From Seiridium cupressi (Eukaryota > Ascomycota > Sordariomycetes > Amphisphaeriales > Sporocadaceae), in assembly GCA_036674765.1 (NCBI GenBank), contig JARVKI010000178.1:1-36645 (forward strand): a stretch of DNA of 36,645 nt, given 5' to 3'. Every line of letters starts with the position of its first letter. Positions within the stretch are counted from its first letter, which is position 1. The notes beneath the pieces are model-generated. The model made no database searches, was not told the DNA's origin, and saw nothing but the letters and a program-made list of their open reading frames with translations. Shown here in pieces: positions 1-11,139 of this stretch. The position numbers were made by a program, and so were the translations under genes.

Positions 1-120
1 CGATTATATTTTTATTTTTAAAACTTAATATTCTTATTTTATATTACGTATTTTATTAATATAAATTTAATATTAATGTATTATTTTAAAGTTTATTTTA
101 ACGATAATATATTCGTTATA
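1..120 (+). repeat. LTR fragment, copy 1 (heavily RIP-ed)
   Basis: This 120-bp stretch aligns without gaps to 2436-2555 and to the reverse complement of 36481-36600. Against 2436-2555 I count 27 differences, all transitions. In 26 of them copy 1 has T or A where the other copy has C or G. The alignment breaks at the same base in all three copies, after TTATA/TTACA, which marks a real element end (…CA-3'). The copy is cut off by the window start. Confidence 0.8.
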
Positions 121-169
121 TAAAAGTTCCGATATATTAAAAGAAAGTATACCTCTTTAAAAAATTCTA

Positions 170-1430
170 AAGAGAATTTATTTAAAAATACTACGTATTA
201 CTATTTAATAAATATATAAAATATTTAAGACTATTAAAAGGATTTAATGATACTTCGACTACGAGAATTTAAAATAACACGTTTTTAAAGTCGTTAAAAA
301 CTACGATTTTTATAATAAAGCTTAAATATTTAAATATAAATTATACGGGGAATTATAACCGATAATACCACCCGATAAAGCTTAAAAATTAATTATTATA
401 AATTTTATTATTAAACTCCCGTTATTAAAAGAATTAATAACGAATATAAAATACGATAATATCTTTATCGTTACGGAACGACTTATAAAATATGCGTATT
501 TTATCTTATATAAAAAAGTAAATAACGTTATAAAGCTTATTTATATTATTTTTAAAATTATAATTAATTAATATAAGTTATTAAACGAATTTATCTTTAA
601 TAAAAATAAGCTCTTTACGTTAAAATTTTAATAATCTTTTATATTATAATTAAAAATTAAATATAAGTTATTTATAATATTTTATTTATAAACGGATAAA
701 TAAATAAAACGAGTAAATTAAATATTCGAATAATATTTACGGTATTACGTTAATTATAAATAAAATAATTAAATATAATTATTATTAATTATATAATTCG
801 CTTATAATAATGCGATTAATAAATTTATTAAAATGTTATTATTTTACGTTAATTACGATTATAAGTTAAATATTATTAAAAAACTATTTAAAAGCGAATA
901 AATACTTAAAACTATCGAGTAAATCGATAAACTTTAATTATTATAATAATCTTTATAATAAGAACTTTTATTCTTTTAATAACGAATAAAATAATATTAT
1001 AACAAAAGAAAGATTAAAAGATTAACTTTTATAAAAGGAGATAAAATTTACTTACTTTATAAAAATATTAAAATAAAGCGATTAAACGATAAACTCGATT
1101 TTAAAAAACTCGGACTATTTAAAATCGAAAAAGTAATTTTAAAAGTTAATTTTTAATTATCGCTATTAAAAATAATACGTATATTTTTAATAATTTATAT
1201 TTCGCTGTTAAAATTAGCTTTAATCGGTGTAAAACTTAAAATAAACTTAAAAGTAAAATAATTAAATTAATAAAAATATAAAATCGAAAAAATTATATAA
1301 TATTAGAAAATCGGTAAGGGATATTAATATAAAATTAAATAAAAGAATTATTTATATTTAAAAAATATTTAAAAACTTATAAAACATTTCGAAAAATACC
1401 CGGAAATTTTAAAAAAATATTAGGATCGAT
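170..1430 (+). mobile_element. RIP-ed Gypsy-type (chromovirus) integrase and chromodomain relic
   Basis: Read in plus-strand frames and ignoring stops, the sequence still shows the C-terminal half of a Gypsy pol polyprotein. At about 180-330 there is a zinc-finger region with the phrase YFDY and a degraded C-x2-C pair. At 330-520 lies the start of the integrase core, including YGEL, PPDKA, KLPLLKE and YDNIFIVTERLIKYAYFI, which match the usual YGELQP, LPLSKE and DRLTKYAHF phrases. The first core Asp reads as Asn. At 1281-1410 a chromodomain-like phrase follows (KIEKII, KIGKGY, HFEKYPE). Trp and Gln codons have become TAA, as RIP predicts. Gag, protease and reverse transcriptase are missing between the left LTR and the integrase, so the copy is internally deleted. 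It cannot be active. Confidence 0.7.
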
Positions 1431-2390
1431 TATCTTAAAATCCCGTAATATTAAAGGCGAAAATAATACGTTCGGGTATATCTTATCTTATTTAAACTTA
1501 AAATTATCAAGGAAAATCAGCGTAAAGGCCGGTATAAGCTCCGCAGCCGCTTTCCGGCGAGCATCTTCCTTAGCCTTTTTACGTTTTACGCGTTTTAACT
1601 CCGTAATATTATTAATATTACGCGAAATCGCTCGTATTATTTTTTCGAATTATATTTTCTTTTAAGCTTTAAAGCGCCGTATTTTTATAATAATAACCTT
1701 TAATTCTATTTTAGCCGAATTTAATTTAAATTTAACCTTTATATATTAAAAACTAATTTTTTATAATTGCGTTATAAATAAAAAACGTATATTATACCGG
1801 GGCTAATTATATAATATATAAAAAATATAATAAAAAAAGTTATTAAATAACGCTTTATAATCCGAACGACTTTTAAATTAATAATAAAAATAAATAAGTA
1901 TTTTGATAAATTTTAAAAAGATAAACTTTAGAAAAGCGTTTCGTTATTTAGTTTTTTTATAACGAATAAGTTTTTTTGCCACCGTTAATCTTAAAAATAC
2001 GATTAAATATAATAATTATATATTATAAAAATATAAAAAAGAGGAACTTACGAATAGCCGCGACGATAAGCGAGTTGGCCTATTTATATAATTAAATTTT
2101 AAAAGGTTAAAATAAAAAGAAAGGGAACCTAATATTAAAAACTTAACTTAAACAAGGGATTAAAATCTTTATATTAATACAATTAATATAAAAACCGATA
2201 AGTATTAAGATAGAATATAATCACGTAATAAAATTTAAAGATTTAAGGTAAAGGCACAAATTTAAAGATAAAAGGATTTAAAGATCTAAAACAGATTTAT
2301 AAATCTAACCGATATTAATAAAAAAATAAATAAATATAATAAGGATTAAATTTCCTAATATTATATAAATAATTATTATTTTAATAATTA

Positions 2391-2555
2391 ATTTAAGCAT
2401 TTATTTACTTATAAGTAAGGCCTATTAAGCCTTAACGATTATATCCCTATTTTTAAGACTTAGTATTCCTATTTTATATCGCGTACCCTATTAGTATAAA
2501 CCTAACACCAGTATATTATCCTAAGGTTTATCCTGACGATAGTATATTCGTTACA
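2391..2555 (+). repeat. LTR fragment, copy 2 (least mutated)
   Basis: Same repeat as 1-120 but with most C and G retained. It ends in TTACA at 2555, where similarity to the other two copies stops abruptly. Upstream, 2391-2435 matches the reverse complement of 36601-36645, so the shared block is at least 165 bp. With the integrase and chromodomain upstream in the same orientation, this is most simply the 3' LTR of the relic at 170-1430. The exact LTR start cannot be placed. Confidence 0.7.
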
Positions 2556-2710
2556 CTCGATACTATACACCTTTTATCATCCAAATTATAAACATAAGGA
2601 TATGGAGTTTTTGCCAGGGAGAGTACCTGTGACACCGGAGAGGAATTCTGCAGGAGTGAGACGTATTTATTGGAGATCAGACTATGTCGGCTCCAAACAT
2701 GTTAGAGTCG

Positions 2711-3204
2711 TTAGGTGAACTTCTCAGCTGATGAGACATAGTCGAACATCGTGCGGCTTCTTGCACAGATATATGCTCTTCTTTGCCATTTTCGAATGCG
2801 CAGCCTTTCTCCCTTGTGAACTCTTTGCCACCGTAAACCTTCCTTTGATGGAATGGGAAGTTCCATACCCTTATGCTGTAGAAAGATAGAGCCGTCATTT
2901 TGGATAGTGTCATCTAGGATCTGGAGCTCATGTTTTTCGATGCGTCCAATGCCGTCTGGATCACCTTTCACATTACTGTAACCAAACATACAGTAAAGGC
3001 CGCTGGCAGTAAAAGCATACTCTTCAACACCCGAAATCGCTCATTGATGAGAATTGTGAGTACAGGCGAAAACCACGAAATATCCTTGCTTGGCAGACCA
3101 TGGTTGTGGCTTAGATTTTCGGAATTTAACCACGTCCGTGGTTCATCTAACATCGAAAAGCTAACCAGCTTTTTAATTCGGTCGTCATTCCTTGGCTTAG
3201 CCAC
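2711..3204 (-). pseudogene. Unidentified gene relic with a frameshift
   Basis: Two minus-strand frames, 3204-2968 and 2989-2711, read like consecutive parts of one protein. The upstream frame contains a basic, coding-like stretch ending in ERFRVLKSMLLLPAAF. The next begins at YCMFGYSNVKGDPDG and continues through IEKHELQILDDTIQ. The frames overlap, so a one-base indel near 2985-3005 would join them. I do not recognise the family. The open stretch is only about 160 codons, no clean start is visible, and the left boundary borders RIP-ed DNA. Confidence 0.3.
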
Positions 3205-3235
3205 TTTGCTGTGTTTGCCGACAGATTATGGATAG

Positions 3236-4035
3236 TGGTAGTGAGGTCACATACTAAAGTCTGTGTGCACTAGCAACATCAATGGGGATTTTACTCTAAC
3301 GCCAATATTGTCTGGCCTTTCTGAAATTTCTAACACCCATCAGAGGTACTGGTAGCGAAGGTGCTTTGGCGAGGACGTGGAACGCCAACGCGATCACGAC
3401 CACAGTGAGGAACTGAGCCAGGCTCACATGCTAAAACAATCAGAATGGCCCGGAGAGAAAAGGGCAATGCTAATACATCATTGTAAATATCATATCGCCA
3501 GCCGGAACGTTGGGGTTATTTCTGACCCTAAAGTGCCATTACCCAACGGTCGGGCGAGGAATCACAGAGGCAGCACCACTAGCTATTCGTACTAAGAATT
3601 GTCATGGATATTTTGGAAATTCAGGCGCAGTCTATCACAGTGAGATCACAAAATTGGTCAATAAGCACTGCCGAAACTGAAAGATCTTAAGATCATTCTT
3701 AAATCCACCTGCCTGACGGTCTTGGTAGACTTATGACGACATCACTCCGTAAATGTAGCACAATAACTGTGCTTCCAAAGTTCGAAATAAAAGGCGGCTG
3801 AATCAATACACTGAATATCAGGACCAGAGGACGGTACCGGTTGCTCACTCGAGGTGAGCCGAGCATTACATAACAAAGATCTCAGCTGTCCACTTGCCGA
3901 CGATCAAGGAGAAGGCTGGGGCTGATGCGGATGTTTGACCATGCCAATACCGCCGCACATTTGCGCGGTCTCGCTGGAGGTATCCGGCAATCGATTGCCT
4001 GACCGCTTATCTTATATCGTCCATGTCTACATCCT
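3236..4035. other. Intergenic, no gene recognised
   Basis: Moderate G+C DNA with short ORFs in all frames (longest 72 codons) and no recognisable motif or splice pattern. A perfect 6-bp palindrome around CTCGAG lies near 3843-3859 and is too small to interpret. Confidence 0.6.
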
Positions 4036-4300
4036 GAGGCGTGGTTCTTTCTGTTCGGGGAGAAGTACTATTGCCTACTGATCGGCGACTTCAGCTGGGC
4101 GGTTATCATCTACACATTCCCACCGCTCTCCACCCTGACGAATCTGAGGGCAGCTTTGTGGGTGGCTGGAAGAATGCAGCGCCTGATGATGGTAATCGGC
4201 AGAACTTTTTCTTCTAGTGTGTAGCGAGGAACGCAATGATGACACGTGTACAAGCTTTCGCCTTCCACGGCCGAACGATACATGCAGGAAGGATCACTCG
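4036..4300 (+). pseudogene. Possible hemopexin-like repeat relic
   Basis: Three short phrases in plus-strand frames resemble fungal hemopexin-fold repeats, which have the pattern EAYFF-G-KY followed by GGW. They are EAWFFLFGEKYYC at 4036-4074, SFVGGWKNAA around 4152-4181, and VQAFAFHGRT around 4246-4275. They lie in different frames and are separated by stops, so any such gene is broken. The similarity is based on short patterns only. Frames at 4417-4680 continue open but I recognise nothing in them. Confidence 0.15.
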
Positions 4301-4680
4301 GTATATCCGGCTTTGAACCCCTCGCGGATGTTCCATGCTAGTGTGAATTTCCAGCTCACTGGTAGCTCGCGACAGATAAGCACTTCGATGGAGGCGCTAA
4401 AAGCGGCTGCGAGATAGTGCATGATTTTAGCTCATTCCATCACTCCCGACAGATCCTGCTCCCCGGAAATGGCGCAAGCCGTCGTGGCTGGGCATTCAAG
4501 GCACGCTCACCAAGCCGTCTTGGTCAAATGCTCGCCGGGACCCCGATCGTACGGCTCGGCCCGAGCATTCATCAGACAAGCCGCCACACGCTTCTTCTCA
4601 ATATTATCAGGATCGGCAAATATATTTCGACTGTTGAGATTGGCGGCCGGGCGACAATCAATTTCATGGTGATTTTCTAG

Positions 4681-5812
4681 GGTGCCTACTGCACTTAAAG
4701 GTTGCAGCTATTCCTCGATTGATTTTCGAAGATACTAGTACTGACGATACGAAGATCACTTACTAGATTAGCCGGACGGCTTTGCAATAGTCGACAATTC
4801 TGATACTAGCTTCTAGACCTACCACATATGGGGTTTAGCTCCCAGTCTGTGCTCACAAATGGGCAGAAAACGTCTTTTCGCAAGCCTAAGCGAGCCTCGA
4901 AAACACATTGTTCCATCAATAGTCTGTCTTAGGCCGAAAGAGAATTCCTATGCTAGAAGGATTGCATATCGATAGCACAGGCAGGACCTGCCACCGATCA
5001 AGTTGATATATCTGGGAGGAACTTAGACTTCGATCTTGCATGGCTCAGTTACACCGCTACCATGATGTGTGACCTGAATCTCCATTTGGCTAGCCCTTCC
5101 TTTTTGATGCGTCTTAAAGACTATACGTCTATTAGTTTGCAATCGTTGTGAAGGTGCCTGCCTCTAGCGTAGTATGTCCGATGTACAGCGAATTCTAGGC
5201 CGGCTAACCTCCTCTCCGTTTAGTTTCTAAGCCCCTTCATCGTATCTCGGCCAATTGACTCGGAGCTATCTATGACTTCAACAATAGCTGAGATCTGCAG
5301 ACATGCGGTGTAATATAACAATAGAATTTGGGAAGGTCGGTACATTGAAGCCATGTTTTCCCGGAAAGCGGTCATATTAGCTCGCTTTTGACCGGATAAC
5401 GTTCCGTGCGCATGTGCATACCTATCAGACTTATGAGACCTGAGCCGGTGGGTCACATCCATGTTGATTTGCACCTCGTGCAAGCCTAGATTTCCCCACA
5501 AGTACAGTGCTGGCATCGACACCATGAGCATTATACAAGTTGCGCGATTTTGTTCCATGTGCATGTCCGCGTGTCACCCATCTCTCCGGATGTGTAACAG
5601 GCTAGTCTGAAAATACGACAGCATCATCCGTGAAAACCTTCGCGCTTCATACGTGCACAGTGAGAAAGCGACTAGGTGAACCGGCTTGGTAGCGCTGTCT
5701 ATTGATTCTGATGGCCGGATAACTTCAATAAAGAATTGTCTTTGAACTAGATGCAGGTTCCCTTGAAACTGGAAATTCATTAGGTTTTGAAATAGTCAAC
5801 TCTAGACTGATA
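4681..5812. other. Intergenic downstream of the ligase gene
   Basis: No recognisable gene. Two minus-strand ORFs (5220-5564, 5574-5780) share a short phrase, VEVIDSSESIGRDT against IEVIRPSESIDSAT. This may be a decayed local duplication or chance. Neither has a family signature. Confidence 0.5.
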
Positions 5813-7685
5813 TCAATCAATGTGCCTGCCTGGTAGCACGAACCGTATGGCCGACCAGGTAGCCGTAGCTGGACCCCGGAAACTCTTCCCAGCCGTGCTC
5901 GCAACTGTAGATAACTTCCTTCCCATCTTCGAAATCGAGTCCCGCACACCCCTGTATAGTAACGACCTTGGTCCTCTACTGAGTGGTTGACTTGTGCTTT
6001 GTAAGAGTTTGAACCGTTGAACTTTGCCACTTGGTGTCCTGGGTATACTCTCCACAAACACCACACCTCCAGCCAACTTTTTGTAACTCGCCAGGTGGCT
6101 ACGTACAAGATTAGAGATTTCTTGCCCAAGGACATCTTTCCTTCCGTATCCTTTCTGTACAACATAAGCTCGAGGAACCTCTGTGATGCGGTCCTCGGAC
6201 ATGACCCCGACGACCGCGCAGTCTGACACATTTGTGTGTTGTATGATGATTGCTTCAAGTTCAGCGGGAGCGACTTGCCACCTAAGGAGTGTGAGCACAT
6301 CACGTAGTTGTGAAACGCGAAATATGGAGATTTACCCTTTGACTTTGATCAGTTCTTTCGACCTTCCAACAATGTAGAGCTTCTCCTGGTGTATCTGGGC
6401 AATGTCTCCCGTTGGGAACCAGCCGTCCTCATTGCACATCGGAATTCCCAAATAACCGGTCATAATGGCTTTCGAGCGGATGAGAAGTTCTCCAGGCTGA
6501 TTATCTTCCAGAATTTCTCTGCCCGAATCGTCTACTATCCTCTTCTCATAACCATTCATTAGTCGACCAATTGATCCTGTATCATCATGCTCACCCCATC
6601 GGAACAGGACTGCTGGCCCGAACTCTGTCATTCCCCATACCTGTGAGACCGTGGCTCCGCGCTGAAGGTACGAACCTAGTTTCCTCATTGCTCCGGCGTC
6701 TATTGGGGCCCCGCCAATACCAATATATTGCACTGTCTGCATTAGCTGCTGCAGAGGCAGTCCGCATCTGTTGATTGCGTGAACCATTGGAGGTGCCATG
6801 TAGGTCTCAGTTATTGCGTGTTTGTGGATGTTGGATATATAATCGTCGAGGGCAAACCGCGCCATGATGTATAAAGGTTCTCCGTACCGAAGCGGGGAGA
6901 ATAAAGCCCAGGCAACGCCGAAGATGTGGAAGAGTGGTAAACTTGCTAGGCGCACCACTTCGTAAGGCACACGCTCATAGAGACTTTGATGCTGAGTAAT
7001 GAGGGAATAGTGCGACAAGGTAGCGAGTTTAGGTAGACCTGTTGTTCCGGAGGTGGGAAAGTAGATCGCAGGAGTGTTTCTTGCAGTCTCCTCGTCAGGC
7101 ATTGTGTGCCATGGTGACTCTCCGTGATCAAGAAGGTCACTGACGAGCTTAGTTCCAGTAGGTGTATATTCAACAGGCGAAGTGGTGTTCTTCGCCTTTG
7201 TGGAAGGGCCTGTTGCTCTCGGTTGCATCGAGATATCGTTGAGAACAAATATCCGTTCATTCGATATGCCCTTGATATTACACATCTGTGCCACTGTAGG
7301 GACAACATCTTCCGATGCGATTATGAGGCGGGGACTGGCAATGTTTGCCATATGAACAAGCTCATCTACATGGTAGGCAGGATTTGTCCCACAAAACACT
7401 CCGCCTGCGCCGACGATACCGAGTATCAAGGCTATATAGAAACACTACGGCCATGAGATGCAGTCCGGAGAGCTTGAACAAGGATCTTACATTGTTTGGG
7501 ACGCAAACCAGCACCGGGTCGCCTCTCTTGAGCCCTGCCGCGTTAAGTCCGGCAATAAGCTGTTTTACCAAACATTTGGTTTGGCTTGCACTCAAAGAAA
7601 CCGTCGGATTCTCGGCATTGATATATAAAGGTTTCTCCGAGCTGTAAGAAGCTTGTGCATCGAGGGCGAACGAGACTAGATCCAT
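5813..7685 (-). CDS. AMP-dependent acyl-CoA ligase, 4-coumarate-CoA-ligase-like
   Basis: An intact three-exon gene of about 590 residues. Exons are 7685-7491, 7444-6336 and 6281-5813. Introns are 7445-7490 (GTAAGA…TAG, 46 bp) and 6282-6335 (GTAAAT…TAG, 54 bp); both restore the frame across family motifs. The product is an ANL-superfamily enzyme that adenylates a carboxylic acid with ATP and normally passes it to CoA. Visible motifs: the P-loop PTSGTTGLPK near 195-204, WGMTEFG near 335-341, PTGD near 411, GRSKELIKVKGWQVAPAE from 425 across the second splice, and the catalytic Lys in PSGKVQRF near 521. Length and N-terminal pattern (LVSFALDAQ, later VFCGTNPAY) fit fungal 4CL-like ligases, though the substrate cannot be told. 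The ATG at 7685 is the first in frame near the conserved N-terminus; an upstream exon is possible. The C-terminal tail after the catalytic Lys is long, about 70 residues, and ends HID, not a peroxisomal signal. It is divergent from the TmpA-like gene. Confidence 0.85.
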
Positions 7686-8612
7686 GATTAGATTGAAAAA
7701 TGGGAATTGTCGCTTGGTCTGCGTGCGAATCGATTCATGCAATGATGGTCAATCGAACGAAACGTGGTGCACCTACCGTATAGTCTATTCTCGAGTCTTT
7801 ATGTCTAGCTAGTGGCGAGCTGCCTCGGAAGGATGTGAATAATGGATTCAAAGAATCGGATTAGGTAGGTTGGACCCATGGGATCAACTAGCTAGGTGTT
7901 AGCAATGTGGATGTTATGCATTGGAACAATAGCTCCTTGAGGATCCAGGTCGGCCCCCGTGCTTGCTGAATCGGGTAACGGCGCTAGCTTGTCCGCCCCA
8001 TTTTTGCGCCTCTTCTCGTACTCTTCTAGGCTACGAGTTTGCCCGGTCGAGACCCACCCCGACTCCAACTGCGACACCGCCTATAGCCCTCCTCCCGACG
8101 TTTTACTTGCCGACCATGAACCACACATCTGCCTCTCAGCCGGGCCAATAGCCTGGAGGTTGGTTGTAGTCACCGTCTTAGGTTGACCATTTGACGCTAG
8201 AGGATGGAAACCTTAGATCAGCTAAAACGACTGATGCATGCTTGGATGGGATTTATCGACCACTGCATGTAGCTGAAATCGTCTCATTGGGCTTGGATCA
8301 GAGAGAGAGTAGTGCGAGGCTATGTCATGCAACAGCTGCAAGCGTATTTGCAACGTGGGAATGGTTCATCCTAGCTCCTTGCCCAACCGCCCGTATCTGT
8401 GCACGTGCATGCTATTCACCGTTGTGGTGGCTATGAAACCGGACCGATAGCGCAGTAGTCCAGGATCGTGATCCGTCCTGTCGTACATCGGTTCCATAAT
8501 ACGAGCTTCTCAAGTATATAGGACCTTGCACAGATAAAATCGCGTTGATGCTGCCATCTACAAGACTTCCCATCCACACATGGTGCTTGCTCCTTAAGCC
8601 TCTCATCCCACA
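7686..8612. promoter_or_regulatory. Shared intergenic region between ligase and TmpA-like genes
   Basis: 927 bp separate the two divergent starts, so it should hold both promoters. I could not pick out a convincing TATA box or a known regulator site. On the minus strand, 8083-7892 is open for about 60 codons (phrases SLEEYEKRRKNGADKLAPLP and GAIVPMHN), directly after a TATAG that could be a splice acceptor. It has no ATG, so it may be a lost last exon or noise. Confidence 0.35.
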
Positions 8613-9986
8613 ATGCCCTCTCCGCTACCGAGACCAGCCGGAGTTGAGAAGCTTCATTTTGAAGATGATGTCCGATCATCTGCCGATATCGAGAAACAGC
8701 TGGAACCTATCGTGCACAAGCGATTCGCAAGACTCAGATATGTCATCCTCAACACATACCGGCGCTTATTTGGACTAGCGTTCATAGGCAACCTTGTTGC
8801 CTTTATCATCGTCATGGCAAGAGACCGATACCTATTGGACTGTATCAACGCCTGTGCGATAAATCTCTTGGTCTGCGGTCTCGCACGGCAGCCTTTGGTC
8901 GTCAATGCCCTATTTGTCTCCCTGTGTGCCGTGCCCAGGTCAGCACCAGTTAAGCTTCGCCATTTGGCATGCAAGATTTTCCATCTAGGAGGCGTCCACA
9001 GTGGAACCGGTATAGCCTCCTGTGTATGGTACATCGGATTTCTCGCCGTGTATACATACCAATACCAACCTTCACCCGTGACCACTGCGGTGTTGGTGTT
9101 GGGATATTTGATCCTGGTCGTCCTAATGGTGCTGATTGGCGTATCAACACCAAAGTTTCGGATGATGCATCACGATTGGTTTGAGTTGACACATCGCTTC
9201 TCAACATGGATCGTTCTCGTCCTCTTTTGGGCTGTTCTTCTCGTCCTTGCATCGCAGGAACAACCATCCATGGGACAATTTCTGGTGTCGCAACCAGCAT
9301 TTTGGGCTGTGATTATCGTCACTGTTGCTATCATTCAGCCATGGGCCATGCTTCGGCGGGTGGAAGTAACACCTGAGCCTCTATCAAAGCACGCCATCCG
9401 TCTCCACTTTTCCCATACCCCCGTCATGTTTGGACAAGGTATTTCAATATCGAAACATCCTCTTCGAGATTGGCACAGCTTCGCCACCGTCACCGACAGA
9501 TTCGATACACCCACTTCCAAGTTCTCCTGTCTCATCTCAAAAGCAGGAGACTGGACCAGCTCCATTATCTCCCAACCTGTTAGTCAGGTGTGGGTTCGTG
9601 GCGTCCCGACTTACGGCTTCGGGTACGTGATGCGGGTGTTCAGCCGCATCATTGTTGTGACGACCGGATCAGGCATCGGCCCTTGCCTCTCATTCATTGA
9701 TGATGATAGCAGGCCACAAATGCGTGTGTTATGGCAGACCAAGTCTCCGTTGCAGACTTACTCGCAACGAACTATCGATCTTGTACACACGATGGATCCA
9801 GATCCATTGGTGATAGACACAAACATCTCTGGAAGAGTGGATATGCTGGAAGACGTCTTACGTCTGCATAAAGAGTTCAAGGCAGAAGCTGTTTGCGTTA
9901 TCAGTAATCCTATGGTAACAAAAAAGCTAGTCAACGATCTCGAGAAGCGCGGGGTGTACGCATATGGCCCGATATTTGATAGTTAG
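8613..9986 (+). CDS. TmpA-like integral membrane FAD/NAD(P) oxidoreductase
   Basis: A single-exon ORF of 457 residues starting at an ATG in good context (CACAATGCC). About six membrane segments lie at residues 50-70, 77-107, 118-148, 155-178, 190-214 and 228-248. His residues at H124/H129 and H186/H187/H194 sit in helices 3 and 5, as in ferric-reductase-like domains. After the membrane part come an FAD-type phrase HPLRDWHSFATV (282-293) and a dinucleotide-binding glycine motif VTTGSGIGP (349-357). The order matches fungal TmpA, the Aspergillus membrane flavoprotein linked to conidiation signalling. It also matches the C-terminal membrane module of some fungal proteins annotated as NRPS-like adenylating enzymes. 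Here the adenylating enzyme is a separate divergent neighbour. No frameshift or stop is seen, in contrast to most of the window. The electron acceptor is unknown. Confidence 0.75.
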   Translation: MPSPLPRPAGVEKLHFEDDVRSSADIEKQLEPIVHKRFARLRYVILNTYRRLFGLAFIGNLVAFIIVMARDRYLLDCINACAINLLVCGLARQPLVVNALFVSLCAVPRSAPVKLRHLACKIFHLGGVHSGTGIASCVWYIGFLAVYTYQYQPSPVTTAVLVLGYLILVVLMVLIGVSTPKFRMMHHDWFELTHRFSTWIVLVLFWAVLLVLASQEQPSMGQFLVSQPAFWAVIIVTVAIIQPWAMLRRVEVTPEPLSKHAIRLHFSHTPVMFGQGISISKHPLRDWHSFATVTDRFDTPTSKFSCLISKAGDWTSSIISQPVSQVWVRGVPTYGFGYVMRVFSRIIVVTTGSGIGPCLSFIDDDSRPQMRVLWQTKSPLQTYSQRTIDLVHTMDPDPLVIDTNISGRVDMLEDVLRLHKEFKAEAVCVISNPMVTKKLVNDLEKRGVYAYGPIFDS

Positions 9987-11139
9987 GCCCCATACATGAA
10001 GACGACTGACTGTGAATTCCACGGTTGTGACTAATTTCCAATCACTGTACAAAGTATAACTGAAGATTCACAATGCTACATAGCCTCCTATGACTAATTT
10101 CTTATTTGGGAGTTACGGAATTGAAGGCGGTTCTGTCTGTTGAGTATAGTCAAACAATTTCCTCTTGCGACAACCAGTGAAATGACCATTTTATGTAAAG
10201 GAACATACAAGATTCCTAGGCGAAAATGTCTTCCTTAATGACCTGGAACATGATGCTACGAGAATCACCCATTTCACGATTTAAGAAAGAGGTCATCACC
10301 CCTAGCTGTCGTAGTGCACCCATTATGGATGCTCTTCCATTGAGCAAGTCTCTTCGGCGATAGGGAAGCAGTGCTCTACCTTCAATGTACATATCGTCGA
10401 TGCACGGACTCCGGGGTAGTATAGGAACCAACGGTCCGGCGACAGAAAGACATCATATCATCAGTTCTCATTATTAGGACCCCACTCATTCGAGTATCAG
10501 TTGCAAGACTGCACCGTGTTTTCACGACTATGCGAATGTTGGTAGGTTTAAACAAGAAGTTTAAGCGCATTGGTGTATTCACGGGACTTGACGCTTCCAA
10601 GTGGACTGGTTCGAGTGTCAGGCAAGTGTGTATTATCTAGCATTAGGGCAGCACAGCATGATTTCATGCTTTCCTTTTTATTCGATTCCAAGCATAGAAC
10701 GTTACCTATTACAAAATTTACTTCAAGCATCAACGTTATGCAAGGATGATGATGAAATAGATCCTATGGCGGCGGCCGACTTGGTTGTAGCCGCCGAGAC
10801 TGCCAGGTATAAATTGGGGCGAGATTGCTCTATCCTGGAGAGAAGCATGATTTCTTGATCAATGTGGAAATTTGGAAGCCTCCTCAAGGCTGCAGTTCGT
10901 CTACCTCACAATGCCACGTCTCGTCCAACCGCCCATTATTCCCCTGCGTAATTGCTCTATGCGTGACAGTTCTTTTAAGCAGTATTGACAGTCTTCTCAA
11001 GCTGGCTTCCACCCAACCTTTCGTCGCTCTTTGTCCTCGGGGGTTATTTCCAACACTAATTGGATTAATATTAGCTCAGTCTTTTCTTTCAGGCACTCAT
11101 GCGCTCTAATATAGCCCCATCCAAAGGTAGGACTTACCA
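9987..11139. other. Intergenic, decayed DNA
   Basis: Short ORFs only. A minus-strand frame at 10431-10216 ends in a coding-like phrase (SRSIMFQVIKEDIFA), and neighbouring frames at 10600-10382 also look mildly coding, but nothing is recognisable and no splicing joins them. It may be a relic of another gene. Confidence 0.4.

Larger units (their letters stand above)
1..2555. repeat. RIP-degraded AT-rich repeat block (left edge)
   Basis: Extremely AT-rich DNA in which the dinucleotides CA and TG are almost absent while TA is abundant and CG survives. No usable open reading frame exists. This is the pattern left by repeat-induced point mutation, which turns CpA into TpA in duplicated DNA of Pezizomycotina. 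A patch at about 1510-1600 is richer in G+C; its minus strand reads as a short Lys/Arg/Ala-rich peptide that I cannot assign. The block contains the LTR copies and integrase relic listed separately. Base composition changes to normal fungal levels at about 2440-2560. Confidence 0.9.

Noticed and set aside
3692..3708. 17-bp exact match to 31456-31472 (ATCATTCTTAAATCCAC)
   Set aside because: Flanks do not align, no target duplication; most likely chance or a trivial fragment.
5725..6303. 192-codon minus-strand ORF overlapping the ligase end
   Set aside because: Out-of-frame shadow; the frame with the catalytic PSGK motif is the one at 6281-5813.
8654..9085. 143-codon minus-strand ORF
   Set aside because: Antisense to the intact TmpA-like gene with its membrane and FAD/NAD motifs.
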